A stretch of DNA of 64,000 nucleotides from Ostreococcus lucimarinus CCE9901 (GCF_000092065.1 NC_009361.1:558001-622000); one strand, 5' to 3'. Shown: positions 10,046 to 20,433, counted from the stretch's first letter. The notes: a model not told the origin generated them from the sequence alone. A program made the numbers and translations.

Positions 10046-10789
10046 ATGTCGGCGTCGCGTTCGACGTTCGCGACCGGCGCGACGCGCGGGATCGCGCGCG
10101 CGGACGCGCGGCGAAGGCGGACGGGGACGGGGACGGGACGCGCGAGGACGACGACGACGCGCGCGCTGTTCACGGGATTGGTCCAGGGGAAGGCGCGCGT
10201 GGAGTCGTTTGAAAATTTGAACGATGAGTTCGCGCGGTTGACGCTGCGGTTCCCGGGGAACGCGCTCGAGGGGATCTCGCTCGGGGCGTCGGTGGCGGTG
10301 AACGGGACGTGCCTGACGGTGACGGCGGTCGACGGGGACGCGGCGAGCTTTGATTTGATCGTCGAGACGCTCAGGGCGACGAATTTGGGGAAGTTGATCG
10401 TGGGGTCGGAGGTGAATTACGAGCGGAGCGCGCGCGTGGGAGACGAGATCGGGGGTCACACGGTGAGCGGACACGTGCACTGCACGGCGGAAATCGTGGA
10501 GGTGGTCGATAGCGAACACAATCGAAAGGTGGTGTTCGAGACGAGCGATCGGGCGCTGATAAAGTACGTGTTGCCCAAGGGATTCATCGCCATCGATGGG
10601 TGCAGTCTGACCGTGGGGGACGTGGACAAGGCGACGGGGCGATTCAACGTTTGGCTCATCCCGGAGACGCTGCGCGTCACGGTGTTCGGCGCGAAGTCCA
10701 TCGGCGACACCGTCAACGTGGAGATTGAGTCGCAGACGCAAGTCATCGTGGACACGATCGAACGGTACATGACCGAAAGAGGGCTCTAG
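10046..10789 (+). CDS. Riboflavin synthase (alpha chain), plastid-targeted
   Basis: This enzyme dismutates two 6,7-dimethyl-8-ribityllumazine molecules to riboflavin, the last step of the pathway. After a leader of about 40 residues the mature part begins LFTGLVQG, the counterpart of the bacterial MFTGIVE start. The lumazine-binding fold occurs twice: the first contains 'GASVAVNGTCLTV', the second 'GGHTVSGHVH' and 'FIAIDGCSLTV'. The mature length of about 207 residues is typical. The leader is basic and Thr/Arg/Ala-rich, consistent with plastid import. ATGs at 9935 and 9959 are also in frame, but 9935 lies inside the AT-rich patch and a TATA-like motif lies near 9949, so I chose 10046. The start is less certain than the function. 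Confidence 0.92.
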   Translation: MSASRSTFATGATRGIARADARRRRTGTGTGRARTTTTRALFTGLVQGKARVESFENLNDEFARLTLRFPGNALEGISLGASVAVNGTCLTVTAVDGDAASFDLIVETLRATNLGKLIVGSEVNYERSARVGDEIGGHTVSGHVHCTAEIVEVVDSEHNRKVVFETSDRALIKYVLPKGFIAIDGCSLTVGDVDKATGRFNVWLIPETLRVTVFGAKSIGDTVNVEIESQTQVIVDTIERYMTERGL

Positions 10790-10904
10790 ATGCTAATTTT
10801 TTAGATGTATTAAAACAACAACCATATGCCAGACTTATTTCTTGAAAATTTTTCCTTCTCTATTCCGAGGCGAGACTTGCAAAGGTGCCCTCGCGTAACG
10901 CGTA

Positions 10905-12092
10905 TCATAGGATACCCTTCATGTAACGCACGCCGCACGCGTTGCACAACGTCTTCTTACCCTCGGGTCCCATGCGCCACTGCGGCGTTTTAACGGTCCC
11001 ACAGTGCAAGCAACCTCGACGCATCTTCTTGCCGTTGGCCATGACGTAGACGTCGGTGGCGCACACGCCCTTGTCCTTTTTAATCTTCTTGTACGCCTTG
11101 GCGCGGCGACCACGCCCATCCGGACGGCGCTTACGCTTCGTCGTCGAGCCCGCGATGAGCTTGGGCGACTTCTTCGCGCTGTGAGCGACGAGATCGGCGT
11201 CGGAATCTTCGCTATCCGTCAACCCTCGATGGTTCGCGCTATCCTCGACGTTGGCGCGTTCGCTCGACGACGGCGTCACGAGAGCGCTGGAGACGCGAAA
11301 GACGCGCCCATCCGCGGCGGTGGCGAAATGTTCCTGGAACTCGTACGCCGATTCATCCGCCATCGCGCTGCAATCTTGCCCGCTAAAATCATCCTCTTCC
11401 TCGTCGCCACACAGCAGCGCGCTCTTCACCGCAAAGTCGATGGCTGGCTCGCGCGCGTCTCGCGCGAGCGCCCGCGCCTCGCGCCTCGCCGCGAAAGCCT
11501 CGGGTTCGGTGATAAAATCCACCGGCGCATCAACGGTGCGCATGAACTCATCTTCATCATCGAGCAAAAAAGAGCTACTCTCGCGCATGGCTTTAGTAAA
11601 CCGATGCGCGTCGCCCTCGTCCTCGTCCTCGTCTTCGTTATCGCTCACGCCATCCTCGACGTCCCCGTTCGGACGCTCGAGCCACTCCGGCGCGATGTAC
11701 GGCACCGAATGCGCGCCGCCGTACGCGAAACAATCCATCTCATCCTCCTTACACGTCATGATATCCCCCCCCACGCTCGGCAAAGAGTTGAGCACCTCCC
11801 AAGCGTAATCGCGCGCCGGCGCGCGCGCCTCGACTTCGTCCCACGCGCGCGCGAGCGCGTCCCAATCATCCGCCGCCGCCCGCCCCTCGCGCGCCTCGCG
11901 CGTTGCCGCCGCTCTCACCGCGTCGCCCTCGCGCCCGCCGTCGATCGTCGCGCGCTTCTCGCCCTCGCCCTCGCCCTCGTCGCCGCTCGCGAAATCAACC
12001 CGAAACAAATCCTCCAGCGCGAAATCTCGGGTGCTCGGTTTCGCGCCCAAAAAGTCGCCAGGTGCCGCGCGCGCGCGCGCGTGCCCACCCAT
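10905..12092 (-). CDS. GATA-type zinc-finger transcription factor
   Basis: A 395-residue protein with a single C-terminal GATA finger: CLHC at 361-364, an 18-residue loop containing [14 protein letters not shown], and CNAC at 383-386. This C-x2-C-x18-C-x2-C spacing is the plant-type arrangement, and the protein ends nine residues later. Preceding it are a basic stretch ([18 protein letters not shown]) that should act as nuclear signal and DNA contact, and a long acidic region (about 130-250) that may activate transcription. The open frame continues upstream to 12623 through Arg/Ala-only sequence that is not protein-like. The ATG at 12090-12092 ([14 protein letters not shown]) is preferred. 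Targets are unknown. Confidence 0.85.
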   Translation of the reverse strand: MGGHARARAAPGDFLGAKPSTRDFALEDLFRVDFASGDEGEGEGEKRATIDGGREGDAVRAAATREAREGRAAADDWDALARAWDEVEARAPARDYAWEVLNSLPSVGGDIMTCKEDEMDCFAYGGAHSVPYIAPEWLERPNGDVEDGVSDNEDEDEDEGDAHRFTKAMRESSSFLLDDEDEFMRTVDAPVDFITEPEAFAARREARALARDAREPAIDFAVKSALLCGDEEEDDFSGQDCSAMADESAYEFQEHFATAADGRVFRVSSALVTPSSSERANVEDSANHRGLTDSEDSDADLVAHSAKKSPKLIAGSTTKRKRRPDGRGRRAKAYKKIKKDKGVCATDVYVMANGKKMRRGCLHCGTVKTPQWRMGPEGKKTLCNACGVRYMKGIL

Positions 12093-13155
12093 CGCGCGCG
12101 CGCCCGTCGTCGCCCGCGCGCGCCGCGCGATCGCGCGATCGCGCGCGAACGACGTTAAATGTGCGCCCTCCGCGCGCGCCCTCGCGCGCGCCCTCGCGCG
12201 CGCCGTCGTCGCGTCCTCGCCCGCGCCGACGCGCGCGACGCGCGCGGTCGCGACGCGCGCGCGGTCAACGCCCGCGCCGACGCGCGCGCCGCGCCCTCGC
12301 GCGCCCGATCGCGCCGCGCGCGCGACGCGCGCGCGCGCGATATTCTTCCCCATCGCCCGCGCCCCGCCCGACCCCGCGCTCGCGCGCGCGCGCGTCGCCG
12401 TCGCGCCCCGATCGTCGACGACGACGTCGCCGCGACGCCGTAAAGGCGTTTTCGTCGTCGCGCGCGATCGCGCGGGCCGTCGCGCGCGCGTCGCCACCAT
12501 CGCGCGCGCGGCGAGCGTCGTCGCGCGCGAGAAAACCCTCGTCGCGGCGCGCGTCGCGAGCGCGTCGCGAACGCGCCGTCGTCGTCGCGCGTCGAGGTGT
12601 GCGACGCGCGCGCGCTTCGACATCCGTCATCGTCCGACCGGCACGCGCGCGCCGAGCACGCGCCGGAGGTTTTCCGCGTGCGGGGACTCGCGACGAGTCA
12701 CGACTCGAGAGGCCCACGCGCGCGCGCGACCGATCGACCGGGTGTACTTTTTCGCGCGCGCGCGTTTCGGCGGGAAAACGAGATTCCGTAGTGCGGCGTT
12801 CGCGAGCGCCATGTATCTTTCGCGCGTCCCGTCGCGCGGCGCGCGCGCGCGCGAAACCGAAACGTCGTTCGCGGCGTCGGTCGCGGGCGTTCGCCGGTGG
12901 AGGGCGTTCGCCGGTGGAGGGCGTTTCGGCGCGCGCGGCGCCGCGCGATCGCGCGCGATCGACTCGAGTGCGCGGCGCGCCGACGCGACGAACGCGCGAC
13001 GCGCGACGCGCGAGCGACGGCGACGCGCGACGACGCGCGACGCGCGACGTCAGGGCGCGCGACGACGCGCGGGCGCGACGCGCGCGACGACGACGACGAC
13101 GACGACGACGGCGTGATCCGCGAACGTGACGGGACGCGGCGTCGGGGCGCGCGCG
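12093..13155. promoter_or_regulatory. Extremely GC-rich divergent region between the GATA factor and NOT1
   Basis: 1,063 nt with no supportable gene. The sequence is dominated by CGCG, GACG and CGTC steps and has a GAC microsatellite at about 13087-13110 next to the NOT1 start. Stops are almost missing in all frames because stop codons need A and T. A direct repeat of about 18 nt ('cgttcgccggtggagggc') occurs twice near 12887-12925. Promoters of both flanking genes should be here; no TATA box is visible. Confidence 0.4.
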
Positions 13156-16100
13156 ATGGGCGATGGGTCGTCCAAGGGAGACGTGGACGCGCAGAGGTTA
13201 GCGTCGGTGGCGTCCACGGCGGAGGCGATGGAGGAGCTCGGGTACGCGTGCGCGCACGCGAAAGATTCATTGATTGAAATTCTAGGGAAATTGCCAAAGT
13301 TGGACGACGCGGGGTTGGCGAAAGTGGTCGGGATGATCGCGAGGACGAGCTCTGGGAAGTTAGAAACGTCGAGGGGGGAGGCTGCGTTGGTGTCGTTGGC
13401 GAAAAGCGCCGGGATCGCGGCGCCGAGCGCGGAGGCGTTGCGATTGACGACGTGGAACGGGGACGTCGTGGTGGACGCCGTCAACGCGACGTATAAGGAT
13501 TTAAATTGGGAGAACGCGATGGAAAAGCTCGATCAACCCGAGTTTGGATGTCCGGACGCGAGTTCGTTTCAGTTGATCTGCGACATGTACTCACGAGCGA
13601 CTGGGAAGAGCTTCCCGGCGAAGGCTTTGTGCGCGGCGCCGTGGGGAAAGAATCAGGCGGGTCAGATTGAGGCGCTGCGACAACTCTTAGGTTCGCCGCA
13701 GGAGTCGTGCGATTGGGGGAGTTTGAAGCATGTCGACGTTGAAGGGACGTTAGCGGGGCCTTGGGGGTGTTTGGATTTGATGTCGACGCTTTGCTCGTTG
13801 AGCGAAACCGGACACCGAGACGCGGCGAGGGGGGCGCTCGAGCCGGGCGCCGGGCGGTCTCCGGAGACGGTGTGCATCACTCTCGCGCAAGTTTGCGACG
13901 AACACAACGCGCTCGCGCGCGATGCTTTCGGTGCGTTATTGCCTCCGTACGTGGCGACGTCACACCCTAAGTCGGGGTTGGTTTTGAGCAACGTGTGGGG
14001 GCGTCACTCGGTGGCGGTGATTCGCGCCATGGTTGACGCGCACACGTCATCACCGGCCGCGGCCGATCGTATCTTTGACGTTTGTCAAGAGTTGAACGCC
14101 TTGCAAGTTATCATCGATCGATCGCCGTTTCCCTTGGCGATTGAGATGGTTTCTATCGCCTCCGTCCGCGCGGGCGTAAACTTGGAGCAGTGGCTGCAAG
14201 AGAAGATCAAAGCCAACGGTGGCGCGTTTGTGAGCGCGTGCATGCGGTTCTTGCGCGCGAAGGCGACGCAAGAGGGTGGAGATAAGGGTGCCACGCCGCT
14301 CAAGCCAGAGGTTTTGCAGACTTTCTTGAAGGTTTTACAAGGCGCGCAGCAGACGATGCCGCCCGATTTGCAGGCGGAGCTTCGCCAACTCGTCGCGCAG
14401 ATTCAAAACTCGCCAAACAAAGGTCGAGATTCGAGCGCGGCTTCGGACGATTTGTCCGTGCAAGCCGGCACCGCGCAAGGTTTCACGCCGGACGTGGAAG
14501 AAGAGGCCAACCGCTACTTCCAGCGCGTGTATTCTATGCAGCAGTCCATCGGGGAGTTGGTCGAGGTGCTGCGCGCTTTCAGAGTGAGCCAAGTGCAACG
14601 CGAACGCGATGTGTTCTCGTGCATGGTGCACAACTTGTTTGATGAATACAAGTTCTTCCCGAAGTATCCAGAAAAGGAGTTGAGAATCACAGCTGTGCTC
14701 TTCGGTCAGCTCATCTTCCACAATCTCGTGAGTAACATCACTCTCGGCGTTGCTTTGCGTTGCGTCTTGGACGCGCTTCGCAAGCCGCAAGGATCAAAGA
14801 TGTTTGCCTTCGGGTCGGATGCTCTCGAGCAATTCAAGCGTCGACTCACTGAGTGGCCACAATACTGCCAGCACTTGGCGCAGATTCCGAATCTCGCGCA
14901 GGCACACCCTGATTTGTTGCACCTATTCTCTAAAGGTAACGATCAAACCGTGGCGCTCGGTCGAAGCGAACCGAGCATGAACACCGCGGCGAATGCCGAC
15001 GCACAACTTGCCGCTGGAGTCGCGGGAATGCGTATCGGTGGTGGCGACAGTGGAGGTGAAGGAAACCACCCACCTTTACCTCGATCACTGTCTTCCGGGA
15101 TGAACTTACCGCCTCAACCACCGGGACCTCCTCCAGCGGGAGAGTCGGCGCCCGCGCCGGCGGCCAGTCGTCTGACGACACGCGGTATGAGTACGCCAGA
15201 GATTGGTCAGATCGCTCGCGTGTCGAGCGGTGGACAAATCGCCGCGGCGGCATCCGGTGCGCCCAGCGGCTTCGCTACGTCTTTGAACATCGACACCTTG
15301 GTCGCCGCCAGCGCCGAAGCAAAGCAGCCAGACGCGGCGACAGCGGACAAGGTTCACTTTTTGGTGAACAATCTGTCGGCGGAGAACATGGAAGAAAAGG
15401 CGGCTGAAGTCAAGTCCAAGGTGAGCGCAGATCTGTACGAATGGTTTGCCGGTTATCTCGTGGTGAAGCGTGCGTCGATTGAACCAAACTACCACGCGCT
15501 TTACCTCGAGCTTCTCGAGAAGGTTGGCGACAAGAATTTGTACGCCGCGATTTTGCAGGCCACGTACCGAAACATCAAGGTTTTGTTGTCAAGCGGTAAG
15601 GTCAAGACGAACAGCGGCGAGCGCAGCTTGTTGAAGAATCTCGGCTCGTGGCTCGGTCAACTCACCATCTCGAAGCGTAAGCCCGTGCTTCAGCGTGACT
15701 TGGACCTCAAGGAGCTGATTTTGGAAAGCTACGAATCCGGTCGCATGATCGGCGTCGTGCCCTTCGTCGCCAAGGTGCTCGAACCGGCTAAAGACAACAT
15801 GATCTTTAAACCGCCGAATCCTTGGACGGTGGCCATTTTGTCGTTGTTGTGCGAAATCTATAACGAACGCGACTTGAAGCTGAACCTGAAGTTTGAGATG
15901 GAACGGCTGTTCAAGCATTTGGACGTCAACATTAAGGACATCGAGCCTTCGATGTTGCTCGCGTCTCGAATGCGCGAGCGCCAAAACAACCCCGACTTTG
16001 TCGCGGACAAGAATTTTGCAGCGCCGGTACCGTTGCAATCGGCCGCATCAGAAGGGTCGCTTCAGCAGCACGGCGTTGTCGGTCGTAGTATGGATGAGGA

Positions 16101-18612
16101 AGAGAAGACTCGTTTGCAAACGCAAAGCCTCGAGGGCGCGTTGCCAAACATGCAAGCTCACGTGCGCGTCGCGGCGGCGCCAAACTTGCCAGAATCTACT
16201 CGAGCCGCGCTCTTGCGTCTCCTCCCTGTGGCTTTGACGCAAGGTATTCGGGAGATCGTCGCGCCCGTTGTCGAACGTTCCGTGACCATCGCTTGCAAAA
16301 CATCGCAAGAGTTAGTCCGCAAGGATTTCGCCACCGAGGCTGACATCAACCGCGTGCGCAAGGCGGCGCATCTCATGGTGTCTTCGCTCGCCGGCTCGCT
16401 CGCCTTGGTGACTTGCCGAGAGCCTCTCAAGGCGAGTGTTGCGAATCAGCTTCGTGCGCTTTTGCAGCAGTCAGGTGCCGGCGCCGGCTCGGAGGCATCC
16501 GCCCTCGAAGCCGCGGTGCAATCTGCGACGGTTGACAATCTCGAATTGGGTTGCGCGCTCATTGAAAAGGCGGCGTCCGAGAAGGCGATTCGAGACATCG
16601 ATGAATCTCTCGCCGCGGCTGTGATTGTGCGTCAAAAGCATCGTGAGTCTGGTATCAATCAGCCGTTCTTTGATGCGGCCATCATGCAAGGTCGATACCC
16701 GGCGGCGCTTCCGGAGTCGCTCAGACCGCGACCTGGACAGCTCCCCACCGCCGCTCTTCGCATCTACGACGACTTTGCGCAGCTTCCTCGCGCACCGTCG
16801 GGACCGCCGCCGCCCTCGGGCGCGCCGCCGGCTTTCGCGAGACAGCCACCTTTCGGACAACCACAGCCACCGCCACCGCCTGTGGCGTATCCAGGCATGC
16901 CGCCGCCGCCACCTCCAGGTGCGCCGCCACCGCTGCCGCCGGATGTTCCGTCTGAGGGCGTCGCCGACGGCGCGCAAGACGCCGGCAAGGATTCGGCCAA
17001 GGGTCCTCCGTCTGGTGCGCATCCGCACGGTCAACCCGATCCCGCGGGCTTGCGCGAAAAGGTTGCGGCGCACTTCGACGAATGGGCTCGAGTGCAAGAT
17101 TTGCCCGTCACCGACGCGGCGAACGTGGCGTTCATGCAGCGACTCGTGGAGTCGCGTCTGCTCGCAGAGGACACCCAAGAACGCTTCTTGCGCATCTTGG
17201 TTGAACTCGCCGTCACTCACTGTCTCGGCAGCGAAGTGCCGAGCGCGACGCCTCAAGCGAGCTCGCAGCTTTCTTTCGCTGCGATCGACGCGTACGTTCG
17301 CCTCGTCACGCGATTGGTTCGTCGTCAAGAAGAACCGCTGGCGTCGAGGTTGGCATTTTTCGGCCGCGCCTTGGTCGCCGTCGTCCGCACGGCGATGCGC
17401 GACACGGATGAACGTAACGTTGCGTTTAACGCGCGACCTTACTTCCGCGCGCTCGCTGGTTTGCTCAACGAGATGCACGCCCCAGATAACGCCTTGGACT
17501 CCTCGCATCCTCAAGTTCTCGCGGCGTTTGCCTCCGCTTTTTTGGCGTTGCAACCGCTTCGCGTGCCGGGCTTTGCATTTGCCTGGCTTGAACTCGTCTC
17601 CCATCGCTGCTTCATGCCTCGTCTCTTGATCGACCACGAACAAAAGGGTTGGCCTTTGTTGCAACGATTGCTGACGGCCATCCTACGCTTCATGGAACCG
17701 CACTTGCGGACGGCAGATCTCTCTGAACCGATCAAGTTGCTGTACAAGGGCATGCTTCGCATGTTTCTCGTCTTGCTGCACGACTTCCCGGAGTTTTTGT
17801 GCAACCATCATGTCAACTTCTGCGACATCATCCCGCCCAACTGCATCCAGTTGCGCAACTTGGTGTTGTCGGCATATCCGCGCAATATGCGACTACCCGA
17901 TCCGTTCACTCCAAACTTGAAGGTGGACTTACTTCCGGAGACGCAGCAAGCGCCGAGAATCAACGCCGACGCCGACCACGCCTTCCGCTCCTCGCCCATG
18001 CGCGAAGAAGTGGATGCGTTCTTAACGACACGAAAGTCTGAGAACCTGAGCCAGCAACTGATTCATCGCTTGATGTTGTCTCCTTCAGCCGCGCTCGCGG
18101 CGGGAACAAAGTACAACGTCCCGTTGATCAACGCCTTTGTGCTCTACGTCGGCGTCCAAGCGATTCAAGCAAACCGCAGTAAGGACGCCTCGAGCGGCAT
18201 CGCGCAAAGCGCTCCGATGGAGTTGTTCTCGCAACTTATCGAATCGCTCGATATGGAGGGCCGATACCTGTTCGTGAACGCTATCGCGAATCAGCTTCGG
18301 TATCCGAACTGCCACACGCACTACTTCTCGTGCGTGATTCTCTTTTTGTTTTCCGAAGCCAAGTTCGCGATCATTCAAGAGCAAATCACGCGCGTTCTCC
18401 TCGAACGCTTGATCGTCAATCGGCCACATCCGTGGGGTTTGTTGATCACGTTCATCGAGCTCATCAAAAATCCGCGGTACAACTTCTGGGGACACGCTTT
18501 CACCAAGTGCTCGCCGGAGATCGAGCGACTCTTCGAGTCTGTCGCTCGCTCGTGCTTACCGCAACAAGACAAGGAGGGCGTCCCGAAACCTTCGCCGGTG
18601 CCCGCGTCATGA
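13156..18612 (+). CDS. NOT1: CCR4-NOT complex scaffold subunit NOT1 (CNOT1)
   Basis: An 1,818-residue scaffold of the mRNA deadenylase complex. Helical repeats fill the N-terminal third. The CAF1-binding MIF4G domain lies at about 705-940 and includes 'YLVVKRASIEPNYHALYLEL', 'LLKNLGSWLGQLTI' and 'VPFVAKVLEPAKDNMIFKPP'. A DUF3819/CNOT9-binding region sits at about 985-1135. A proline-rich linker (about 1212-1265, with PPPPPPGAPPPLPP) precedes the conserved NOT1 C-terminal domain (about 1415-1785) that binds NOT2/NOT3. The linker and another Pro/Gly patch near 640-660 are unusually long. The protein is shorter than the human one (about 2,376) mainly in the N-terminal part. The frame opens at a GTG at 13126; the ATG at 13156 is the start. 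No intron is seen over 5.4 kb. Confidence 0.95.
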   Translation: MGDGSSKGDVDAQRLASVASTAEAMEELGYACAHAKDSLIEILGKLPKLDDAGLAKVVGMIARTSSGKLETSRGEAALVSLAKSAGIAAPSAEALRLTTWNGDVVVDAVNATYKDLNWENAMEKLDQPEFGCPDASSFQLICDMYSRATGKSFPAKALCAAPWGKNQAGQIEALRQLLGSPQESCDWGSLKHVDVEGTLAGPWGCLDLMSTLCSLSETGHRDAARGALEPGAGRSPETVCITLAQVCDEHNALARDAFGALLPPYVATSHPKSGLVLSNVWGRHSVAVIRAMVDAHTSSPAAADRIFDVCQELNALQVIIDRSPFPLAIEMVSIASVRAGVNLEQWLQEKIKANGGAFVSACMRFLRAKATQEGGDKGATPLKPEVLQTFLKVLQGAQQTMPPDLQAELRQLVAQIQNSPNKGRDSSAASDDLSVQAGTAQGFTPDVEEEANRYFQRVYSMQQSIGELVEVLRAFRVSQVQRERDVFSCMVHNLFDEYKFFPKYPEKELRITAVLFGQLIFHNLVSNITLGVALRCVLDALRKPQGSKMFAFGSDALEQFKRRLTEWPQYCQHLAQIPNLAQAHPDLLHLFSKGNDQTVALGRSEPSMNTAANADAQLAAGVAGMRIGGGDSGGEGNHPPLPRSLSSGMNLPPQPPGPPPAGESAPAPAASRLTTRGMSTPEIGQIARVSSGGQIAAAASGAPSGFATSLNIDTLVAASAEAKQPDAATADKVHFLVNNLSAENMEEKAAEVKSKVSADLYEWFAGYLVVKRASIEPNYHALYLELLEKVGDKNLYAAILQATYRNIKVLLSSGKVKTNSGERSLLKNLGSWLGQLTISKRKPVLQRDLDLKELILESYESGRMIGVVPFVAKVLEPAKDNMIFKPPNPWTVAILSLLCEIYNERDLKLNLKFEMERLFKHLDVNIKDIEPSMLLASRMRERQNNPDFVADKNFAAPVPLQSAASEGSLQQHGVVGRSMDEEEKTRLQTQSLEGALPNMQAHVRVAAAPNLPESTRAALLRLLPVALTQGIREIVAPVVERSVTIACKTSQELVRKDFATEADINRVRKAAHLMVSSLAGSLALVTCREPLKASVANQLRALLQQSGAGAGSEASALEAAVQSATVDNLELGCALIEKAASEKAIRDIDESLAAAVIVRQKHRESGINQPFFDAAIMQGRYPAALPESLRPRPGQLPTAALRIYDDFAQLPRAPSGPPPPSGAPPAFARQPPFGQPQPPPPPVAYPGMPPPPPPGAPPPLPPDVPSEGVADGAQDAGKDSAKGPPSGAHPHGQPDPAGLREKVAAHFDEWARVQDLPVTDAANVAFMQRLVESRLLAEDTQERFLRILVELAVTHCLGSEVPSATPQASSQLSFAAIDAYVRLVTRLVRRQEEPLASRLAFFGRALVAVVRTAMRDTDERNVAFNARPYFRALAGLLNEMHAPDNALDSSHPQVLAAFASAFLALQPLRVPGFAFAWLELVSHRCFMPRLLIDHEQKGWPLLQRLLTAILRFMEPHLRTADLSEPIKLLYKGMLRMFLVLLHDFPEFLCNHHVNFCDIIPPNCIQLRNLVLSAYPRNMRLPDPFTPNLKVDLLPETQQAPRINADADHAFRSSPMREEVDAFLTTRKSENLSQQLIHRLMLSPSAALAAGTKYNVPLINAFVLYVGVQAIQANRSKDASSGIAQSAPMELFSQLIESLDMEGRYLFVNAIANQLRYPNCHTHYFSCVILFLFSEAKFAIIQEQITRVLLERLIVNRPHPWGLLITFIELIKNPRYNFWGHAFTKCSPEIERLFESVARSCLPQQDKEGVPKPSPVPAS

Positions 18613-18674
18613 TACCACCCTCTGTTACAACATACTCTCCCATGACCAATGAGAAACAGAAAAAGAACAAAAAA

Positions 18675-18686
18675 AGCTCTAGAGCT
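18675..18686. terminator. Palindrome in the NOT1 3' flank
   Basis: The 12-nt perfect palindrome agctctagagct lies just after an A-rich stretch (18658-18674), between two convergent genes. It could mark 3'-end processing for NOT1 or be chance. Evidence is the sequence only. Confidence 0.2.
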
Positions 18687-18777
18687 AGAAGACTCGTCGC
18701 GCGTCGCCTAGGGCGTCGACGAAGTCGTCATCGGTAATTCGACGAAACATACAAAAAAATTAAATTACGTTACAACT

Positions 18778-19716
18778 CTAGTCTTCGCGCGCCGCGAGAG
18801 ATCGCCGACGCTTCGTCGGTGACGCGTCGAGCAGATGCAACCACTTCGTCGCCGCCAACGTCGCCGCGCCGGACGAATCGACGTCGGCGTATCGAGGCGA
18901 CGTCGCGACCGTCGTCAACTTTTGCGCGCAGTCGGCGTGCCATTCGTCCACGCGCGCGCTCAGAGAAGCCACCCACGCGCGACCCGCGTCGCCGTACCGC
19001 GAGATATACTTTTCTTTCACCTCCTCGGCTTCTCTACGAAGAAAATCCGCTTCGGCTTCGGCAACTTTCGCCCGACACTTGGCGCGAGCCTCCTCGAGCC
19101 TCGACTCCCGAGCGAGCTCGTCGTCGGCGTCGTCGACGAAACGCAAATCCCGCACGCCCGCCGCCCGTCGCGCCCGCGCGCACTCTCGCGCTAATTCTTT
19201 CACGCTTTCAACGTCGAATCGTCGCGAAATCGCGTTTCTCGACGCCAAGTCCACCGCGTCCAGAGCCCCTCGCAGCGCGCCTCTCGCTTCGTCGTCCTCC
19301 GCCTCCGCCTCCGCCGCCTCGTCGCGCGCCGCCTCCTCGTCGAACACCGCCACGTCGTCGTCTCCGCGCGCCGACCGCAACCGCGACGTCGATGACGCAC
19401 ACGACGTCGTCGTCGACGCCGCCGCGCCCTCCCACCCCCCGCCGTCGTCGTCGTCGAAATCCAACGCGCGCGCGACGCCTTCGCCGTCCCGTCGCGCGTC
19501 CCGCGTCGCCTTCCCCCCTACTTCCCAGATCCCGCCCGATCGCGCGCCCGCGCTGTCCAGATCCCCCGCCCACCGCCGCGCGCGTCCGTCGTCGTCGCCG
19601 TCGTCTCGCCACAGCCGAAACCGCGTCCCGCGTCCGTCGCCCGCCGTCGCCGCGCGCCCGTTCGCCTTCGCGCCCCGTCGCGTCGCGAATTCGGAGTAGT
19701 CGTCGCCCGCGTCCAT
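18778..19716 (-). CDS. Unknown protein with C-terminal coiled coil
   Basis: A 312-residue protein I do not recognise. The first half is low complexity: Asp/Gly/Arg-rich with acidic runs (DDDDGGG) and Ser/Thr patches. From about residue 165 a long Ala/Glu/Arg helix begins, through 'RLEEARAKCRAKVAEAEADFLRR' (cut to its core), and runs to about 245, a likely coiled coil; then 'KWLHLLDASPTKRRRSL' ends the protein with a basic tail that could be a nuclear signal. The start ATG is at 19714-19716. The gene is convergent with NOT1 and divergent from the AGPase-like gene, sharing the repeat-bearing intergenic region. It could be lineage-specific. Confidence 0.6.
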   Translation of the reverse strand: MDAGDDYSEFATRRGAKANGRAATAGDGRGTRFRLWRDDGDDDGRARRWAGDLDSAGARSGGIWEVGGKATRDARRDGEGVARALDFDDDDGGGWEGAAASTTTSCASSTSRLRSARGDDDVAVFDEEAARDEAAEAEAEDDEARGALRGALDAVDLASRNAISRRFDVESVKELARECARARRAAGVRDLRFVDDADDELARESRLEEARAKCRAKVAEAEADFLRREAEEVKEKYISRYGDAGRAWVASLSARVDEWHADCAQKLTTVATSPRYADVDSSGAATLAATKWLHLLDASPTKRRRSLAARED

Positions 19717-20433
19717 CGCGTCGCGACGCCGGAGACGTCGACGCGTCGCGAAACGATTCGCGTCGCGTCGGCGCGTCGTCTCTGAACGCGCGCGCGTCCG
19801 TCTCTCGCCCGGCGACGCGCGACCCGTCGCGTCGACGCGGCGGTTTCAAACGCATCGCGTGTCCGACCGACCAATCTATGTACAAACAGTCACGTACCAA
19901 GTATACATCAACGTCGGTTTCGAACGCTCGCGGGTCCGACCGACCGATCTATGTACAAACAGTCACGTACCAAGTATACATCAACGTCGGTGTCGAACGC
20001 GTCGCGTGTCCGACCGACCGATACCGACCGATCTATGTACAAACAGTCACGTACCAAGTATACATCAACCGCACGTACACTACTCACGAAAACGCCCATC
20101 GCGCGTAAAAGTCAAAAAAAAGCGACGCCCGCGCGGATATTTCGCGCGTCTCGACCCCCCCCCCGTCGAGTCGTGACTCGTCGTGACCCGATTTCGGGTG
20201 TCCGCGTCACCGCGTATCTCGACGGCCCGCGCGGCACACCGCGACGACGCGGCTCGACGACAGCCGACGCGCGACGCGCGCGACGCTCGACCGCGACGCG
20301 CGACGACACGGATTCGCGACCGAGGGTACGACGACGATAACGCGACCGCGCGACGGCGAATCGACGGCGCGATCGACGGCGATCGCGCGATCGATTAATC
20401 GCATCGATTCGCGTCGACGCGAGATCGAACGCG
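19717..20433. promoter_or_regulatory. Divergent intergenic region carrying a three-copy repeat
   Basis: 717 nt between the unknown coiled-coil gene and the AGPase-like gene. Outside the repeat array it is GC-rich with a poly-C run at 20155-20164 and no protein-like frame. The array lies mid-region, so it could act on either gene. Confidence 0.45.
19841..20069. repeat. Three-copy direct repeat with identical 39-nt core
   Basis: A 39-nt core starts at 19874, 19947 and 20031 and is identical in all three copies. It begins atctatgtacaaacagtc and ends aagtatacatcaac. Flanking bases are also related (cggtttc, gaacgc, gtccgaccgacc), giving a unit of 73 nt; the third unit is 11 nt longer through duplication of a ccgaccgat motif. 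The core is far more AT-rich than its surroundings and contains an ACGT motif (tcacgtac), the core of bZIP/bHLH sites. Identity in the core but drift in the linkers suggests selection on the core. Confidence 0.85.

Noticed and set aside
12031-13129. Overlapping plus-strand open frames of 360-410 residues
   Set aside because: Translations are nearly all Arg, Ala, Ser and Thr; several frames are open at once, which indicates stop-poor base composition rather than coding.
19874-20069. CRISPR-like array (39-nt repeat, about 34-45-nt spacers)
   Set aside because: Only three copies, the spacers resemble one another, and all surrounding genes are eukaryotic nuclear genes. Tandem regulatory repeats explain it better.
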